64,000 nt of DNA from Martinezella lusitana (GTDB lineage Bacteria; Pseudomonadota; Alphaproteobacteria; Rhizobiales; Rhizobiaceae). The translations under genes were made by a program, and so were the position numbers. Positions 25,169 through 34,005 of the stretch are shown here, piece by piece. The notes beneath the pieces are model-generated. The model worked only from the letters and a program-made list of their open reading frames with translations, was not told the origin of the DNA and searched no databases. The stretch lies in the NCBI RefSeq assembly GCF_014207095.1, contig NZ_JACHBG010000001.1, positions 372,001 through 436,000 of the forward strand, given 5' to 3'. The first letter of the stretch is position 1. Every line of letters starts with the position of its first letter.

Positions 25169-27364
25169 CTATTTCGCCGCTGCGAGCTTCTGGGCTTCGA
25201 GCGGAGCCGCGCCCTTCAGCTTTTCACCGATATCGCGCAGGACCCTCGTCGAGTCCACCGAAAGCGAGCGAGGGCGCACGAGCGGTGGCAGGCTGCCATT
25301 TGCCGGATCCGCCGGCTTCTTGGCGGATGCCGTCTGCGGCTTTTGCGCGGGGAACGGATCGCTGATCCCTGGAATCGGCTTCAGCACGATGCCCTGATGG
25401 GCATAGTCCATGATCTTCTTGAAGGTCATTGCCGGAAGAGTGCCGCCGGTCATGTTGTTCGTCGATGTATAATCGTCGTTGCCGAACCAGACGGCGCAGG
25501 TGTAATTGCCGGTAAAGCCGATGAACCAGGCATCGCGATAGGCTTGCGTCGTGCCGGTCTTGCCGCCGACGACGATGCCGTTGTCCAGAGCCGCCTTGCG
25601 GGCGGTGCCGATGACCGGAACCTGCGTCAGCATCTGGTTCATATAGGAATTGGCCTTTTCGCTGAGCACGCGCTTGGCAGGCGGCTCGTCGTGACCGAAA
25701 TCATAGAGCACCTTGCCGTCATAGCCGGTGATTTGCTCGATGCCGTGGCGTCTCGATTGCATGCCGTCGGCAGGGAAAACGGAATAGGCCGTCGCCTGGT
25801 CGAGCACCGTCACCTCAGACGTGCCGATCGGAATGGTCTTGTCGTTGCGGATCGGCGTTTCCACGCCCATGGCCTTGGCCATCTCGCGAATGGGCTGAAT
25901 GCCGAGCTTTTCCTTGGCCAGACGCACCGGGATCGTGTTGATCGATTGCGTGATGGCCGTCGTCAGCGTTATCTTGCCGGCATAGCGGTTTTCGTAATTG
26001 TGCGGGCTCCAGTTGCCCCAGGAGATCGGTGCGTCCACGACGACCGAGGTCGGGGTCATGCCGCTCTCCATCGCCACGGAATAGGTGTAGATCTTGAAGG
26101 AGGAGCCAGGTTGACGCAGCGCCTTGGTCGCGCGGTTGAATTGGCTTTCACCATAGTCGCTACCGCCGACCATGGCGCGGACGGCGCCGCCGTTTTCGAT
26201 CATCACGCTCGCGCCCTGCTTGGCGTGGTAGCGCTCGCCATATTCCATCAGGCTCGATTGAATCGAATCCTCCGCTGCCTTCTGCAATCCCATGTCGATG
26301 GTCGTGCGGACGATCAGCGAGCGTTCCGGGAAGCGGGTGGCAAGCCGCTGCACTTCATCAAAGGCCCAGTCGAGGAAATAATCGGGAGATTCGATTTGTG
26401 CGCGATCGACGACCGAAGCCGGGTTGCGCCGGGCGGCGATCACCTGCCCCTCGGTCATCAATCCGCTCTGCACGAGGTTGGAGAGCACGTCGTTGGCACG
26501 GGCACGCGCCGCCGGCAGATTGACATGCGGCGCATATTTCGCCGGCGCCTTGAAAAGGCCTGCCAGCATCGCGGCTTCCGCCAGATTGACGTCGGTGATG
26601 CTCTTGCCGAAATAGAATTGCGCGGCCGCCGCCGCACCGAAGGTGCCGCCGCCCATATAGGTGCGGTCGAGATAAAGGCTTAAGATCTCCTTCTTCGAGA
26701 GATTGGCCTCCAGCCAGATCGCAAGGAAGGCTTCCTTGATTTTGCGCTCGATCGAGCGTTCGTTGCTGAGGAAAATGTTTTTGGCGAGCTGCTGTGTCAG
26801 CGTCGAGCCACCCTGAACGACGCCGCCGGCCTGCGCATTGACGGTCACGGCGCGGAACAGGCCGATCACATCGATGCCGAAATGGTCGAAAAAGCGCCGG
26901 TCTTCGGTCGCAAGCACTGCCTTGATGAAATAATCCGGCAGTTGGTCTACCGGTACGGAATTCTCATGAATGATGCCGCGATGACCGATGACATTACCGT
27001 AGCGGTCGAGGAAGGTGACGGCGAAGTTGCCGCGATTGCGCCAGTCGCCCTGGGTCGCCTCGAAGGCCGGCATGGCAAGCATCAGCATCACGACGGAGCC
27101 GGCAGCGCCCAGCGTCAGGCCTTCGCCGAGCAATTCGAAAAGGATGCGCTTCCAGCCACGCACGCGAAAGCGGCGGAAGAAAATCGTGATCTCTTCCCAG
27201 GCCTCCGCAAGACGGAAGCCGGCGTTCCAAAGGGTGGAGTCGATCCAGGAATCAAGACGCAGGAAAAAATACAGCTTCCGCCGCCGCGGCTTGCCGGCCC
27301 CATTATCCTGTGGCGTCTCGGGCTCCATGTTCGGCCCGTTTTCTGGATTGGATGGGTCTTCCAC
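25169..27364 (-). CDS. class A penicillin-binding protein (PBP1A family)
   Basis: A 731-aa bifunctional peptidoglycan synthase. A basic cytoplasmic tail and a single span near residues 78-98 precede the GT51 transglycosylase domain (ATEDRRFFDHFGID with the catalytic Glu, GGSTLTQQLAKN, EAFLAIWLE). The transpeptidase domain has SxxK at Ser421 (PGSSFK), the SxN motif SIN, and KTG at Lys602 (GGKTGTT). It polymerises and cross-links wall from the periplasmic side. The start is GTG at 27364 with GGAAG upstream; ATG at 27328 is an alternative. Several class A PBPs normally coexist in rhizobia, so I give no gene letter. Confidence 0.93.
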   Translation of the reverse strand: MEDPSNPENGPNMEPETPQDNGAGKPRRRKLYFFLRLDSWIDSTLWNAGFRLAEAWEEITIFFRRFRVRGWKRILFELLGEGLTLGAAGSVVMLMLAMPAFEATQGDWRNRGNFAVTFLDRYGNVIGHRGIIHENSVPVDQLPDYFIKAVLATEDRRFFDHFGIDVIGLFRAVTVNAQAGGVVQGGSTLTQQLAKNIFLSNERSIERKIKEAFLAIWLEANLSKKEILSLYLDRTYMGGGTFGAAAAAQFYFGKSITDVNLAEAAMLAGLFKAPAKYAPHVNLPAARARANDVLSNLVQSGLMTEGQVIAARRNPASVVDRAQIESPDYFLDWAFDEVQRLATRFPERSLIVRTTIDMGLQKAAEDSIQSSLMEYGERYHAKQGASVMIENGGAVRAMVGGSDYGESQFNRATKALRQPGSSFKIYTYSVAMESGMTPTSVVVDAPISWGNWSPHNYENRYAGKITLTTAITQSINTIPVRLAKEKLGIQPIREMAKAMGVETPIRNDKTIPIGTSEVTVLDQATAYSVFPADGMQSRRHGIEQITGYDGKVLYDFGHDEPPAKRVLSEKANSYMNQMLTQVPVIGTARKAALDNGIVVGGKTGTTQAYRDAWFIGFTGNYTCAVWFGNDDYTSTNNMTGGTLPAMTFKKIMDYAHQGIVLKPIPGISDPFPAQKPQTASAKKPADPANGSLPPLVRPRSLSVDSTRVLRDIGEKLKGAAPLEAQKLAAAK

Positions 27365-27531
27365 GCTCTACTTCCCGACCACAATACTGCTGCGTGTTTC
27401 CTTGCGGCACACACAAAGCCTATTATCTCATAGGACGGCTAATTGAATAATTGGTTGATTTAGAGAAAAGAACAAGAGACATGCATGCCGCAGCCCGAAT
27501 TCCCCTTAGCCGGGCGGCGAGGACGATGATG

Positions 27532-28020
27532 ATGACAGACGAAGTACCCTTCTGGAAAAGCAAGACCCTGACGGAGATGAGCCCGTCGGAATGGGAAAGC
27601 CTTTGTGACGGCTGTGGGCTCTGTTGTCTCAACAAGCTGGAAGAGTGGGATAGCGGCGACGTCTATTTCACCTCGATCCGCTGTAAGCTGATGGATGGCG
27701 AAAGCTGTCAGTGCACGAGCTATCCGAACCGCTGGGATTTCGTGCCCGATTGCGTGCAGCTCACGCCGGAAAAAGTGCCGGAGCTGGAATGGCTGCCGCC
27801 CACTTGCGCCTATCGCCTCGTCAACGATGGTCGCGATCTCTACTGGTGGCATCCGCTCGTCTCGGGCGATCCGGAGACGGTGCATATCGCCGGGGTGTCC
27901 GCGCGGGGCCGCACGGTAAGCGAAACCGATGTCGATCTCGATGATTTCGAGGATTTCGTCGTCGATTGGCCGCTGACCGTCGAAGACGATATGCTGCCTA
28001 ATCCTCCGGCAAAGCCATAG
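27532..28020 (+). CDS. YcgN/YkgJ-type cysteine cluster protein (UPF0260)
   Basis: A 162-aa protein with the UPF0260 cysteine pattern [13 protein letters not shown] near the N-terminus, then [18 protein letters not shown] and VPDCVQLTP. This probably binds a metal or an Fe-S cluster. The tail ([16 protein letters not shown]) is characteristic of the family. Three consecutive ATGs occur at 27526, 27529 and 27532; GAGGA at 27519-27523 is best spaced for the last. The 3' end overlaps the convergent YjbR-like gene by 23 bp. Biological role is not established. Confidence 0.85.
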   Translation: MTDEVPFWKSKTLTEMSPSEWESLCDGCGLCCLNKLEEWDSGDVYFTSIRCKLMDGESCQCTSYPNRWDFVPDCVQLTPEKVPELEWLPPTCAYRLVNDGRDLYWWHPLVSGDPETVHIAGVSARGRTVSETDVDLDDFEDFVVDWPLTVEDDMLPNPPAKP

Positions 28021-28327
28021 ATTTCGGCGCCACATTCCGCCAGGCTCGCCGCACGAGCATTGCGACCGCGTCCTTGTCGGCGCGATGGTGGAAGAGACGA
28101 GTCGAGCCCTTGAGACCCCAGCCGCCCGGCACGGCAGCAACCTCTTCGGGCATGGTCGCCCTGGCCATTTGCTGTTGATCGGGCGTCAGCTTCACGACGC
28201 AGAAATCCGGGCCGGGTAGCGTCATGAAGATCTTGCCGCGCACTCGAAAATCGCGCGTTCCGAAATGCGAGCCTTCCGTGGCCTCCGGCAGGCCAAGCGC
28301 AAGAGCGATGAGATCCTCGTCGGTCAT
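27998..28327 (-). CDS. MmcQ/YjbR family protein
   Basis: A 109-aa protein of the MmcQ/YjbR fold (CyaY-like, double wing), seen in [35 protein letters not shown] and the closing [10 protein letters not shown]. Often annotated as DNA-binding from structure; no substrate known. Divergent from the Dabb gene (152 bp apart) and convergently overlapping the YcgN-like gene by 23 bp. Confidence 0.87.
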   Translation of the reverse strand: MTDEDLIALALGLPEATEGSHFGTRDFRVRGKIFMTLPGPDFCVVKLTPDQQQMARATMPEEVAAVPGGWGLKGSTRLFHHRADKDAVAMLVRRAWRNVAPKSMALPED

Positions 28328-28479
28328 GGAAAAAGCGTATCACGCCCGGCTCCACGCAGAAAATCGCTCCTGTGAAGCCTGCGACAACGAAGCCTTGGCA
28401 GAGATCGAGCCCCTTCATTGAATTGCGCTGATACGCGTGATATCGCGCGGATCTTCGCTCATGCACAAGGAGCTGTCGC

Positions 28480-28788
28480 GTGATCCGTCATATCGTCTTT
28501 TTCACTGTTCCCGATCGCGCCAAGCTTGAGGAGGTCCGCTCCGGCCTCTCAATTTTGACGGCCATCCCACACGCACGTCTGCTGGAGATCGGGACGAATG
28601 TGAAGACCGATCAGTTCGGCACCGACATCGATCTCGTCGTCTACGGCGAATTCGACAATGAGGCAGCACTTGCCGCCTACAAAGCTCACCCGAACTATCA
28701 GCGCTCCATAGAGCGCGTGCGTCCTCTGCGGGAAATGCGGATTGCGGCCGACTACGAGACATCAGCTGCCGTCCGGGAGCCCTTCTGA
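28480..28788 (+). CDS. Dabb (stress-responsive A/B barrel) domain protein
   Basis: A 102-aa dimeric alpha/beta-barrel protein: IRHIVFFTVPD, LEIGTNVKTD, DLVVYGEFDNEAALAAYKAHPNY. Dabb proteins range from plant stress proteins to polyketide cyclases, so the reaction, if any, is unknown. Start is GTG at 28480 with AAGGAG eight bases upstream. Confidence 0.87.
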   Translation: MIRHIVFFTVPDRAKLEEVRSGLSILTAIPHARLLEIGTNVKTDQFGTDIDLVVYGEFDNEAALAAYKAHPNYQRSIERVRPLREMRIAADYETSAAVREPF

Positions 28789-29359
28789 ACGGCGCGAAAT
28801 TGCGAGGCGACCATAAGAGCGCAATGAGCCATTTCAGGTGATTGTGCTCGCCGGCGGAATCGAATTATCCGCGCCCGGATTCTTTACCTGAAGTTCTTGA
28901 ATCGGCGTCTGAGGCAGCGGATTCAATCTGAAAGGAAGTCGCCCCAAGCGATTCAAAAGACTCAAGGAAAGCAAGGTGTCTTACCTCAGTAAAACACCTT
29001 AAGGCCAATTGTATTGGCCATGGTAGCGCGGTCGTTCGTGTTGCGCCTGTGTCATTAAAGATACTCGATAATGATTAAAATTGACTGAGCCTCTGTTTTG
29101 CTCATGCTCAGATCAGCTATTTAGATACCGCTCGAATATGCATTGCTGTGCGATTGTACCGGCGATATGTCGCGGAGCGCCGATCGGCTGTCATCATGGT
29201 AGTCTTATGATCGCACATTCAATGAATTCAAACGGTTAAATCTTGTTTCAGGCTCGTTGAAGGCGTTGAAAGCGGAAAATTACGGCCCATTCATTTGCCA
29301 TTCAGACGTGTTTGGGTACATATTTGCTCAAGTTAATGTCCCTGTGGGAAGTCCGAAGC
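28789..29359. other. long intergenic region upstream of feuN
   Basis: A 571-bp AT-richer space. It holds two adjacent hairpins (28973-29019, listed separately) and a third weaker one near 29092-29118 (CTGAGC and GCTCAG arms). The feuN promoter must lie in its right part. No protein-like frame is visible. An unannotated small RNA or a leader is possible. Confidence 0.45.
28973..29019. repeat. two tandem hairpins in the feuN upstream region
   Basis: Hairpin 1: arms AAGGTGT(C)TTAC and GTAA(A)ACACCTT at 28973-29000, eleven pairs with one C/A mismatch and a CTCA loop. Hairpin 2: GGCCAAT-TGT-ATTGGCC at 29003-29019, perfect. They are two bases apart. No T run follows, so a simple terminator is not obvious. 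Confidence 0.55.
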
Positions 29360-29608
29360 ATGGCCTCATTATCAAGCATAGCAGCAGCGGCCCTTGTGTT
29401 GGCCAGCTCGGCTGTTCTGCCTACGCCGCCGACGACCCTCGTGGCCCGAGCCAGCAACGATTGCAGCGAGGCTGCAGCCGAAGTGGTTGAAAAGACGGGC
29501 GGGCAACTCCTTTCCGCGCAGCCGTCGGGCGATAGCTGTGTCATTACCGTTCTCGTGCAAGGCAATGGGCAGCGCCCGCGCAAGGTGACGATGAAGGTGC
29601 CGATGTGA
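29360..29608 (+). CDS. feuN: small exported protein, FeuN-like modulator of FeuQ
   Basis: An 82-aa protein with a signal peptide (MASLSSIAAAALVLASSAVLP) and a small mature domain with two cysteines (NDCSEAAAEVVEKTGG and GDSCVITVLV). In Sinorhizobium meliloti, a short periplasmic protein FeuN encoded immediately upstream of feuPQ restrains the sensor FeuQ. The position, size and export signal here match it. In-frame upstream ATGs at 29312 and 29336 would bury the signal peptide, so I use 29360. Identification rests mainly on synteny and size. Confidence 0.7.
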   Translation: MASLSSIAAAALVLASSAVLPTPPTTLVARASNDCSEAAAEVVEKTGGQLLSAQPSGDSCVITVLVQGNGQRPRKVTMKVPM

Positions 29609-29740
29609 AGGCATCTTGGGCATCGCGCCCGACGAATGTTCTAAGACCTTGAATTTCACGTAAAATCTTATCGTTTCCGTGATTCCACTGCAGCTCGATT
29701 TACAGTACTGTTTCTCGAACCGGGGAAATTGGATCCAAAT

Positions 29741-30412
29741 ATGCGCATTTTGATTGTCGAAGACGATATCAACCTCAATCGCCAGCTTGCCGAAGCCTTG
29801 AAAGAGGCAGGCTATGTCGTCGATACGGCTTTTGACGGTGAAGAGGGGCATTTTCTCGGCGATACCGAGCCCTACGATGCCATCATCCTCGATATCGGCC
29901 TGCCGGAAATGGACGGTATCACGGTGCTGGAGAAGTGGCGCGGCGCCGGACGCGCAACGCCGGTGCTGATCCTGACGGCACGCGATCGCTGGAGCGACAA
30001 GGTTGCCGGCATCGATGCGGGAGCCGACGACTACGTTGCCAAGCCCTTCCATGTCGAGGAAGTGCTCGCCCGCATCCGAGCCCTGATCCGTCGCGCCGCC
30101 GGCCATGCCTCCTCGGAAATCGTTTGCGGCCCGGTCCGCCTCGACACCAAAAGCTCGAAGGCGACGGTGGATGGCAAGCCGCTCAAGCTCACCTCGCATG
30201 AATACCGGCTTCTCGCCTACCTCATGCACCACAAGGGCGAAGTCGTTTCGCGCACCGAGCTGGTCGAGCATATGTACGATCAGGATTTCGACCGCGATTC
30301 CAATACGATCGAGGTTTTTGTCGGGCGCCTGCGCAAGAAGATGGGTGTCGATCTGATTGAGACGGTCCGTGGCCTTGGTTACCGAATCCAATCTCCGACC
30401 AATGCGAATTAA
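29741..30412 (+). CDS. feuP: OmpR-family response regulator FeuP
   Basis: A 223-aa two-domain regulator. The receiver domain has the acidic pair at Asp8/Asp9, phospho-acceptor Asp51 (ILDIGLPEMDG) and the Lys of VAKPFH. The C-terminal winged helix reads LTSHEYRLLAYLMHHKGEVVSR and TIEVFVGRLRKK. FeuP controls ndvA (cyclic glucan export), osmotic response and infection in S. meliloti, and was first described for iron uptake in R. leguminosarum. Start ATG at 29741; an in-frame TTG lies 12 bp upstream. The 3' end overlaps feuQ by 11 bp. Confidence 0.82.
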   Translation: MRILIVEDDINLNRQLAEALKEAGYVVDTAFDGEEGHFLGDTEPYDAIILDIGLPEMDGITVLEKWRGAGRATPVLILTARDRWSDKVAGIDAGADDYVAKPFHVEEVLARIRALIRRAAGHASSEIVCGPVRLDTKSSKATVDGKPLKLTSHEYRLLAYLMHHKGEVVSRTELVEHMYDQDFDRDSNTIEVFVGRLRKKMGVDLIETVRGLGYRIQSPTNAN

Positions 30413-31799
30413 GTCGCTCACGGCGCGCGTTCTGCTGCTGACCACACTGTGGTCTGCCATGGCGCTTGTGGTGATCGGCCTGGTCATTTCCAATATCTAT
30501 CGCAAGAGCGCCGAACGCGGTTTTCAGGATCTGTTGCGGGCACAGCTCTCCAGCGTCATCAATTCGGTTACGATCGGCGATCAGGGTGCGTTGTCAGGCA
30601 ATCCGCAGCTTGGCGACCTGCGCTTTGCCCAGCCGAAGACCGGCTGGTATTGGATAGTCGAGCCGCTTGGCACCTATACCGCGACACCGCTGGCGTCGCC
30701 CTCGCTGGGCGCGTCGAATCTGCCGGTGCTGTCGGTGCTGGAGGCACCCTTCGACAAGCGTTATGAGCGCTATTATGTTGTCACCGACGCCTTCGGGAAT
30801 CGCGTCCAGGTGGCCGAAACCGAAGTCGTGCTCGATACGGATGGCCGTGCGGCGCGTTTCCGTGTCACGGGCAACGTCGCCGTCGTGGAGGACGACGTCA
30901 GCAATTTCTCCCACAGCCTCTACTTCGCCCTGGTGGGCTTCGGCGTAGGCAGCCTTATCGTCAATGCGCTCGCCATTCTTTACGGCCTGAAACCGCTCGA
31001 TAAGGCGCGCGCCGCGCTGGAGCGCATTCGTGCCGGCGAAAGCGAACGGCTGCAGGGCGATTTTCCGCGCGAGATCCTGCCGCTTGCCAACGAAGTCAAC
31101 GCACTGATCGAAAGCAACCGTCGCATCGTCGAGCGCGCGCGCATGCAGGTCGGCAATCTCGCCCATTCACTGAAAACTCCGATCGCGGTGCTGCTCAACG
31201 AATCGCGCGTACTGGAGCGCTCGCACGGCGATCTCGTGAAGAACCAGGCGGAGGCCATGCAGGGGCAGGTGCAATCCTATCTCAATCGGGCCCGCATTGC
31301 CGCGCAGCGCGAATCCGTGCTGGCGCGAACAGAGGCGGAGCCCGCGCTGGAGCGGCTCGTCCGCGTCATGCGGCGGCTCAATGCGGACAAGGAGTTCGAA
31401 CTCACCGTCTCCCCCAATCTGGCGCTTGCCATGGAGCAGCAGGATCTTGAGGAGACGGTCGGCAATCTCCTCGAAAATGCGTCGCGGTTTGCGCAGAACA
31501 AGGTTCGCGTGGTTGCAACCGAAGCGCCAGCCGAGGTCAAGGGCCTCGATCCGGCGCGCCGTTATTGGGTGGAACTGGTGGTAGAGGACGACGGCCCAGG
31601 TCTTGAGCCGGATCAGATCCGCGAGGCGATGAAGCGCGGCCGCAGGCTCGACGAGAGCAAGCCCGGTACGGGCCTCGGCCTGTCGATCGTCAGCGAGATC
31701 ACCAATGAATATCAGGGCCGGTTCGAACTGTCCCGAGGCGCCTGGGGCGGCCTTCGCGCCAGCCTAATTCTACCCGGTTTGACGAAGGATGTTGCGTGA
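30402..31799 (+). CDS. feuQ: sensor histidine kinase FeuQ
   Basis: A 465-aa inner-membrane sensor kinase of the PhoQ/FeuQ type. Two spans (about residues 10-32 and 165-190) bracket a periplasmic sensor of about 130 residues. HAMP-like and dimerisation regions follow, with the H-box LAHSLKTPIAVLL (His255) and a HATPase domain (NLLENASRFAQNKV, EDDGPG, PGTGLGLSIVSEI). The periplasmic sensor is the presumed target of FeuN. It starts inside feuP (ATG at 30402) and forms a coupled operon with it. Confidence 0.82.
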   Translation: MRIKSLTARVLLLTTLWSAMALVVIGLVISNIYRKSAERGFQDLLRAQLSSVINSVTIGDQGALSGNPQLGDLRFAQPKTGWYWIVEPLGTYTATPLASPSLGASNLPVLSVLEAPFDKRYERYYVVTDAFGNRVQVAETEVVLDTDGRAARFRVTGNVAVVEDDVSNFSHSLYFALVGFGVGSLIVNALAILYGLKPLDKARAALERIRAGESERLQGDFPREILPLANEVNALIESNRRIVERARMQVGNLAHSLKTPIAVLLNESRVLERSHGDLVKNQAEAMQGQVQSYLNRARIAAQRESVLARTEAEPALERLVRVMRRLNADKEFELTVSPNLALAMEQQDLEETVGNLLENASRFAQNKVRVVATEAPAEVKGLDPARRYWVELVVEDDGPGLEPDQIREAMKRGRRLDESKPGTGLGLSIVSEITNEYQGRFELSRGAWGGLRASLILPGLTKDVA

Positions 31800-31889
31800 C
31801 GCACGCCTTGATGCCAAAAGACGTTGTGGGTCATGATGATGCCGCATCGCAGTACCTATGGTTTTGCTTTTTGATACTGGTTCGGTTGT

Positions 31890-32321
31890 ATGAAGCTTCG
31901 TACCTCTTTCTTGGTCGCCCCCTCTCTCTTCGCAGCAATTGCGCTTTCCGGTTGTTCCACCACAAGTGGCAAGGACGGCAGCGGTAGCCTGCTTTCCTCG
32001 TCGAAGCCGCCAGCGTCGGCGACATTTATCGCGGCGCTCGATGGCGGCATTATCGACCGCACAGGCATCAAGCTTGGCGACAACGATAAGCAGCGGGCGC
32101 TGGAGGCGGAATATCGGGCGCTGGAAAGCGCACCGCTTGGCCAGCCCGTGGTCTGGAAGGGGAAGGCTGCGAGCGGTGAGGTCGTCGCTGCCGCGCCCTA
32201 TCAGGTCGGTTCGCAGAACTGCCGGCAATATACCCATACCATCACCGTCGACGGCAAGCCGACGACCGGAAGAGGCGCCGCCTGCCGCAATGACGACGGC
32301 ACCTGGACGCCGCTCGACTAG
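31890..32321 (+). CDS. RT0821/Lpp0805-type surface lipoprotein
   Basis: A 143-aa lipoprotein: signal peptide ending in the lipobox ALSGC (lipidated Cys at about residue 22). A Ser-rich linker is followed by the domain DKQRALEAEYRALESAP, GQPVVWKGKAASGEVVAAAPYQVG, CRQYTHTITVDGKPTTGRGAACR typical of the 17-kDa surface antigen/RT0821 group. A Cys pair (NCRQY and ACRND) is conserved in the group. It is anchored in the outer membrane or periplasm. The gene lies 90 bp after feuQ and 95 bp before ccmI; co-transcription is unclear. Confidence 0.82.
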   Translation: MKLRTSFLVAPSLFAAIALSGCSTTSGKDGSGSLLSSSKPPASATFIAALDGGIIDRTGIKLGDNDKQRALEAEYRALESAPLGQPVVWKGKAASGEVVAAAPYQVGSQNCRQYTHTITVDGKPTTGRGAACRNDDGTWTPLD

Positions 32322-32416
32322 ATTCTAAAGCCGAAAGGCGCGGCCAAACGCCTCAAATCTTCGTCAGCAGGGCTTTCGCGGTTGGAATAAGCGCCCCGTT
32401 AAAGTAATGGGCGTTT

Positions 32417-33559
32417 ATGCTGTTCTGGATTCTTGTGGCCGTTATCACGGCGGTTGTCGGCGCTGTGCTGCTCTATCCTCTTCTGCGTGGTGCGAAAGAG
32501 GCCGACGACGGTCGTTCCGGAGAGGTCGAGGTCTACCGCGATCAGCTTCGTGAGCTGGATCGTGATTTGGCCGGGGGGCTGATCTCGAAGGAAGAAGCAA
32601 GCTATGCTCGCGCGGAGATCGGCCGGCGTCTTATTGCTGTTTCCAAAGATCAGCCGAGTGAAGCGAAATCGTCCGCTCGCGGCAACTATCGCCTTTCCCA
32701 GGCTTTCATCATCGCCATTCTGCCTATTGTCGGTCTCTGTCTTTATCTGGCCAACGGCAATCCCGGCCTGCCCTCGCAGCCGCTGGAAGCACGGTTGGAG
32801 AAATCGGGAGGCGATCTCGCCATCTCCATTGTCAAGATCGAGCAGCATCTGGCCAAGAACCCCGACGATGCCAAGGGTTGGGAAGTTCTGGCGCCGATTT
32901 ATTTCAAGACCAATCGCATCGGCGACGCGGAACTCGCCTATCGCAACATCATTCGCATACTCGGGCCGAATGCGACACGCCTCGGCGATCTGGGCGAAGT
33001 GCTGGTGGTCAAGGCGAATGGTATCGTGACGGCGGATGCACGCGGCGTGCTGCAGCAATCCCTAGCGCTCGACGCTGCCAATCCGCGTACGCTCTTCTAT
33101 CTGGCGCTGGCGCTGGAGCAGGAGGGCAAGGCCGCCGACGCGAAAACTGCCTTCGAGGCGCTCGCCAAACAGTCGCCACCGGATGCGCCCTGGCTTGCAG
33201 CCGTCAATGAGCATATCGTCAAGAATGGCGGCCAGCCGATAGCGACCGCAAATACCAACGCACCGGGCAATCCCACCGCCGCGGACGTTGCCGCCGCCAA
33301 TGCGCTTGGCAGCGGCGATCGCCAGCAGATGATCCGAGGCATGGTCGAAAGCCTCGATGCAAAGCTCAAGGACGATCCGAAGAATTTCGAGGGATGGATG
33401 CGGCTGATCCGATCCTATGCCGTGCTGAACGATCGGGATCGTGCCGCGGACGCCCTGAAGCGGGGCCTTGCGGCTTTCCCGGCCGATGGAGGAGAAGGCC
33501 AGCAGCTTCTGGCGCTGGCGAAGGAATTGGGACTGCCGACGGAGGTGACGCAGCAATGA
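32417..33559 (+). CDS. ccmI: cytochrome c biogenesis protein CcmI (CycH)
   Basis: A 380-aa protein with two N-terminal spans ([21 protein letters not shown] and [17 protein letters not shown]), a cytoplasmic loop with the conserved [18 protein letters not shown], and a periplasmic TPR domain ([29 protein letters not shown]; later [12 protein letters not shown]). CcmI holds apocytochrome c for haem ligation. It is the first of four genes with overlapping ends, matching the rhizobial cycHJKL operon. Confidence 0.93.
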   Translation: MLFWILVAVITAVVGAVLLYPLLRGAKEADDGRSGEVEVYRDQLRELDRDLAGGLISKEEASYARAEIGRRLIAVSKDQPSEAKSSARGNYRLSQAFIIAILPIVGLCLYLANGNPGLPSQPLEARLEKSGGDLAISIVKIEQHLAKNPDDAKGWEVLAPIYFKTNRIGDAELAYRNIIRILGPNATRLGDLGEVLVVKANGIVTADARGVLQQSLALDAANPRTLFYLALALEQEGKAADAKTAFEALAKQSPPDAPWLAAVNEHIVKNGGQPIATANTNAPGNPTAADVAAANALGSGDRQQMIRGMVESLDAKLKDDPKNFEGWMRLIRSYAVLNDRDRAADALKRGLAAFPADGGEGQQLLALAKELGLPTEVTQQ

Positions 33560-34005
33560 CCCGCAAGCAGAAACGTCTGGCTGTGATTGCCGGCGGCATG
33601 GGTTTCATCGCCGCCGCCGTGCTGCTCGTGCTCTTCGCCTTCAGCCAGTCGGTCGCTTATTTCTACATGCCGGCGGATCTTGCCAAGACCCCCGTCAATG
33701 CCGGAACGCTGATCCGTCTCGGCGGCCTTGTCGGTGAGGGTTCCATCGTGCGGGGACAGGGCACGCAGGTTCAGTTTGCCGTGACCGACGGCACCGATAC
33801 CATCAAGGTCAAATATGACGGCATCCTGCCGGATCTCTTCCGGGAAGGGCAGGGCGTGGTGACCGAGGGCAAGTTCGTGCCGGGCAGCGACGTTTTCGTT
33901 GCCGACAGCGTGCTGGCCAAGCATGATGAGCGCTACATGCCCAAGCAGGTCGCCGACAAGCTGAAGGCGGACGGCGTGTGGAAGGGCGAGGAGGCGACCC
34001 GGTGA
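33556..34005 (+). CDS. ccmE: haem chaperone CcmE (CycJ)
   Basis: A 149-aa protein with one N-terminal span and a periplasmic OB-fold. The haem-linking His is at 123 in [12 protein letters not shown], with Tyr127 as the usual partner. Other blocks are [14 protein letters not shown] and [18 protein letters not shown]. It receives haem from CcmABCD and delivers it to CcmF/H. It starts in the ccmI stop (ATGA), and its own stop overlaps the ccmF GTG. Confidence 0.95.
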   Translation: MTRKQKRLAVIAGGMGFIAAAVLLVLFAFSQSVAYFYMPADLAKTPVNAGTLIRLGGLVGEGSIVRGQGTQVQFAVTDGTDTIKVKYDGILPDLFREGQGVVTEGKFVPGSDVFVADSVLAKHDERYMPKQVADKLKADGVWKGEEATR

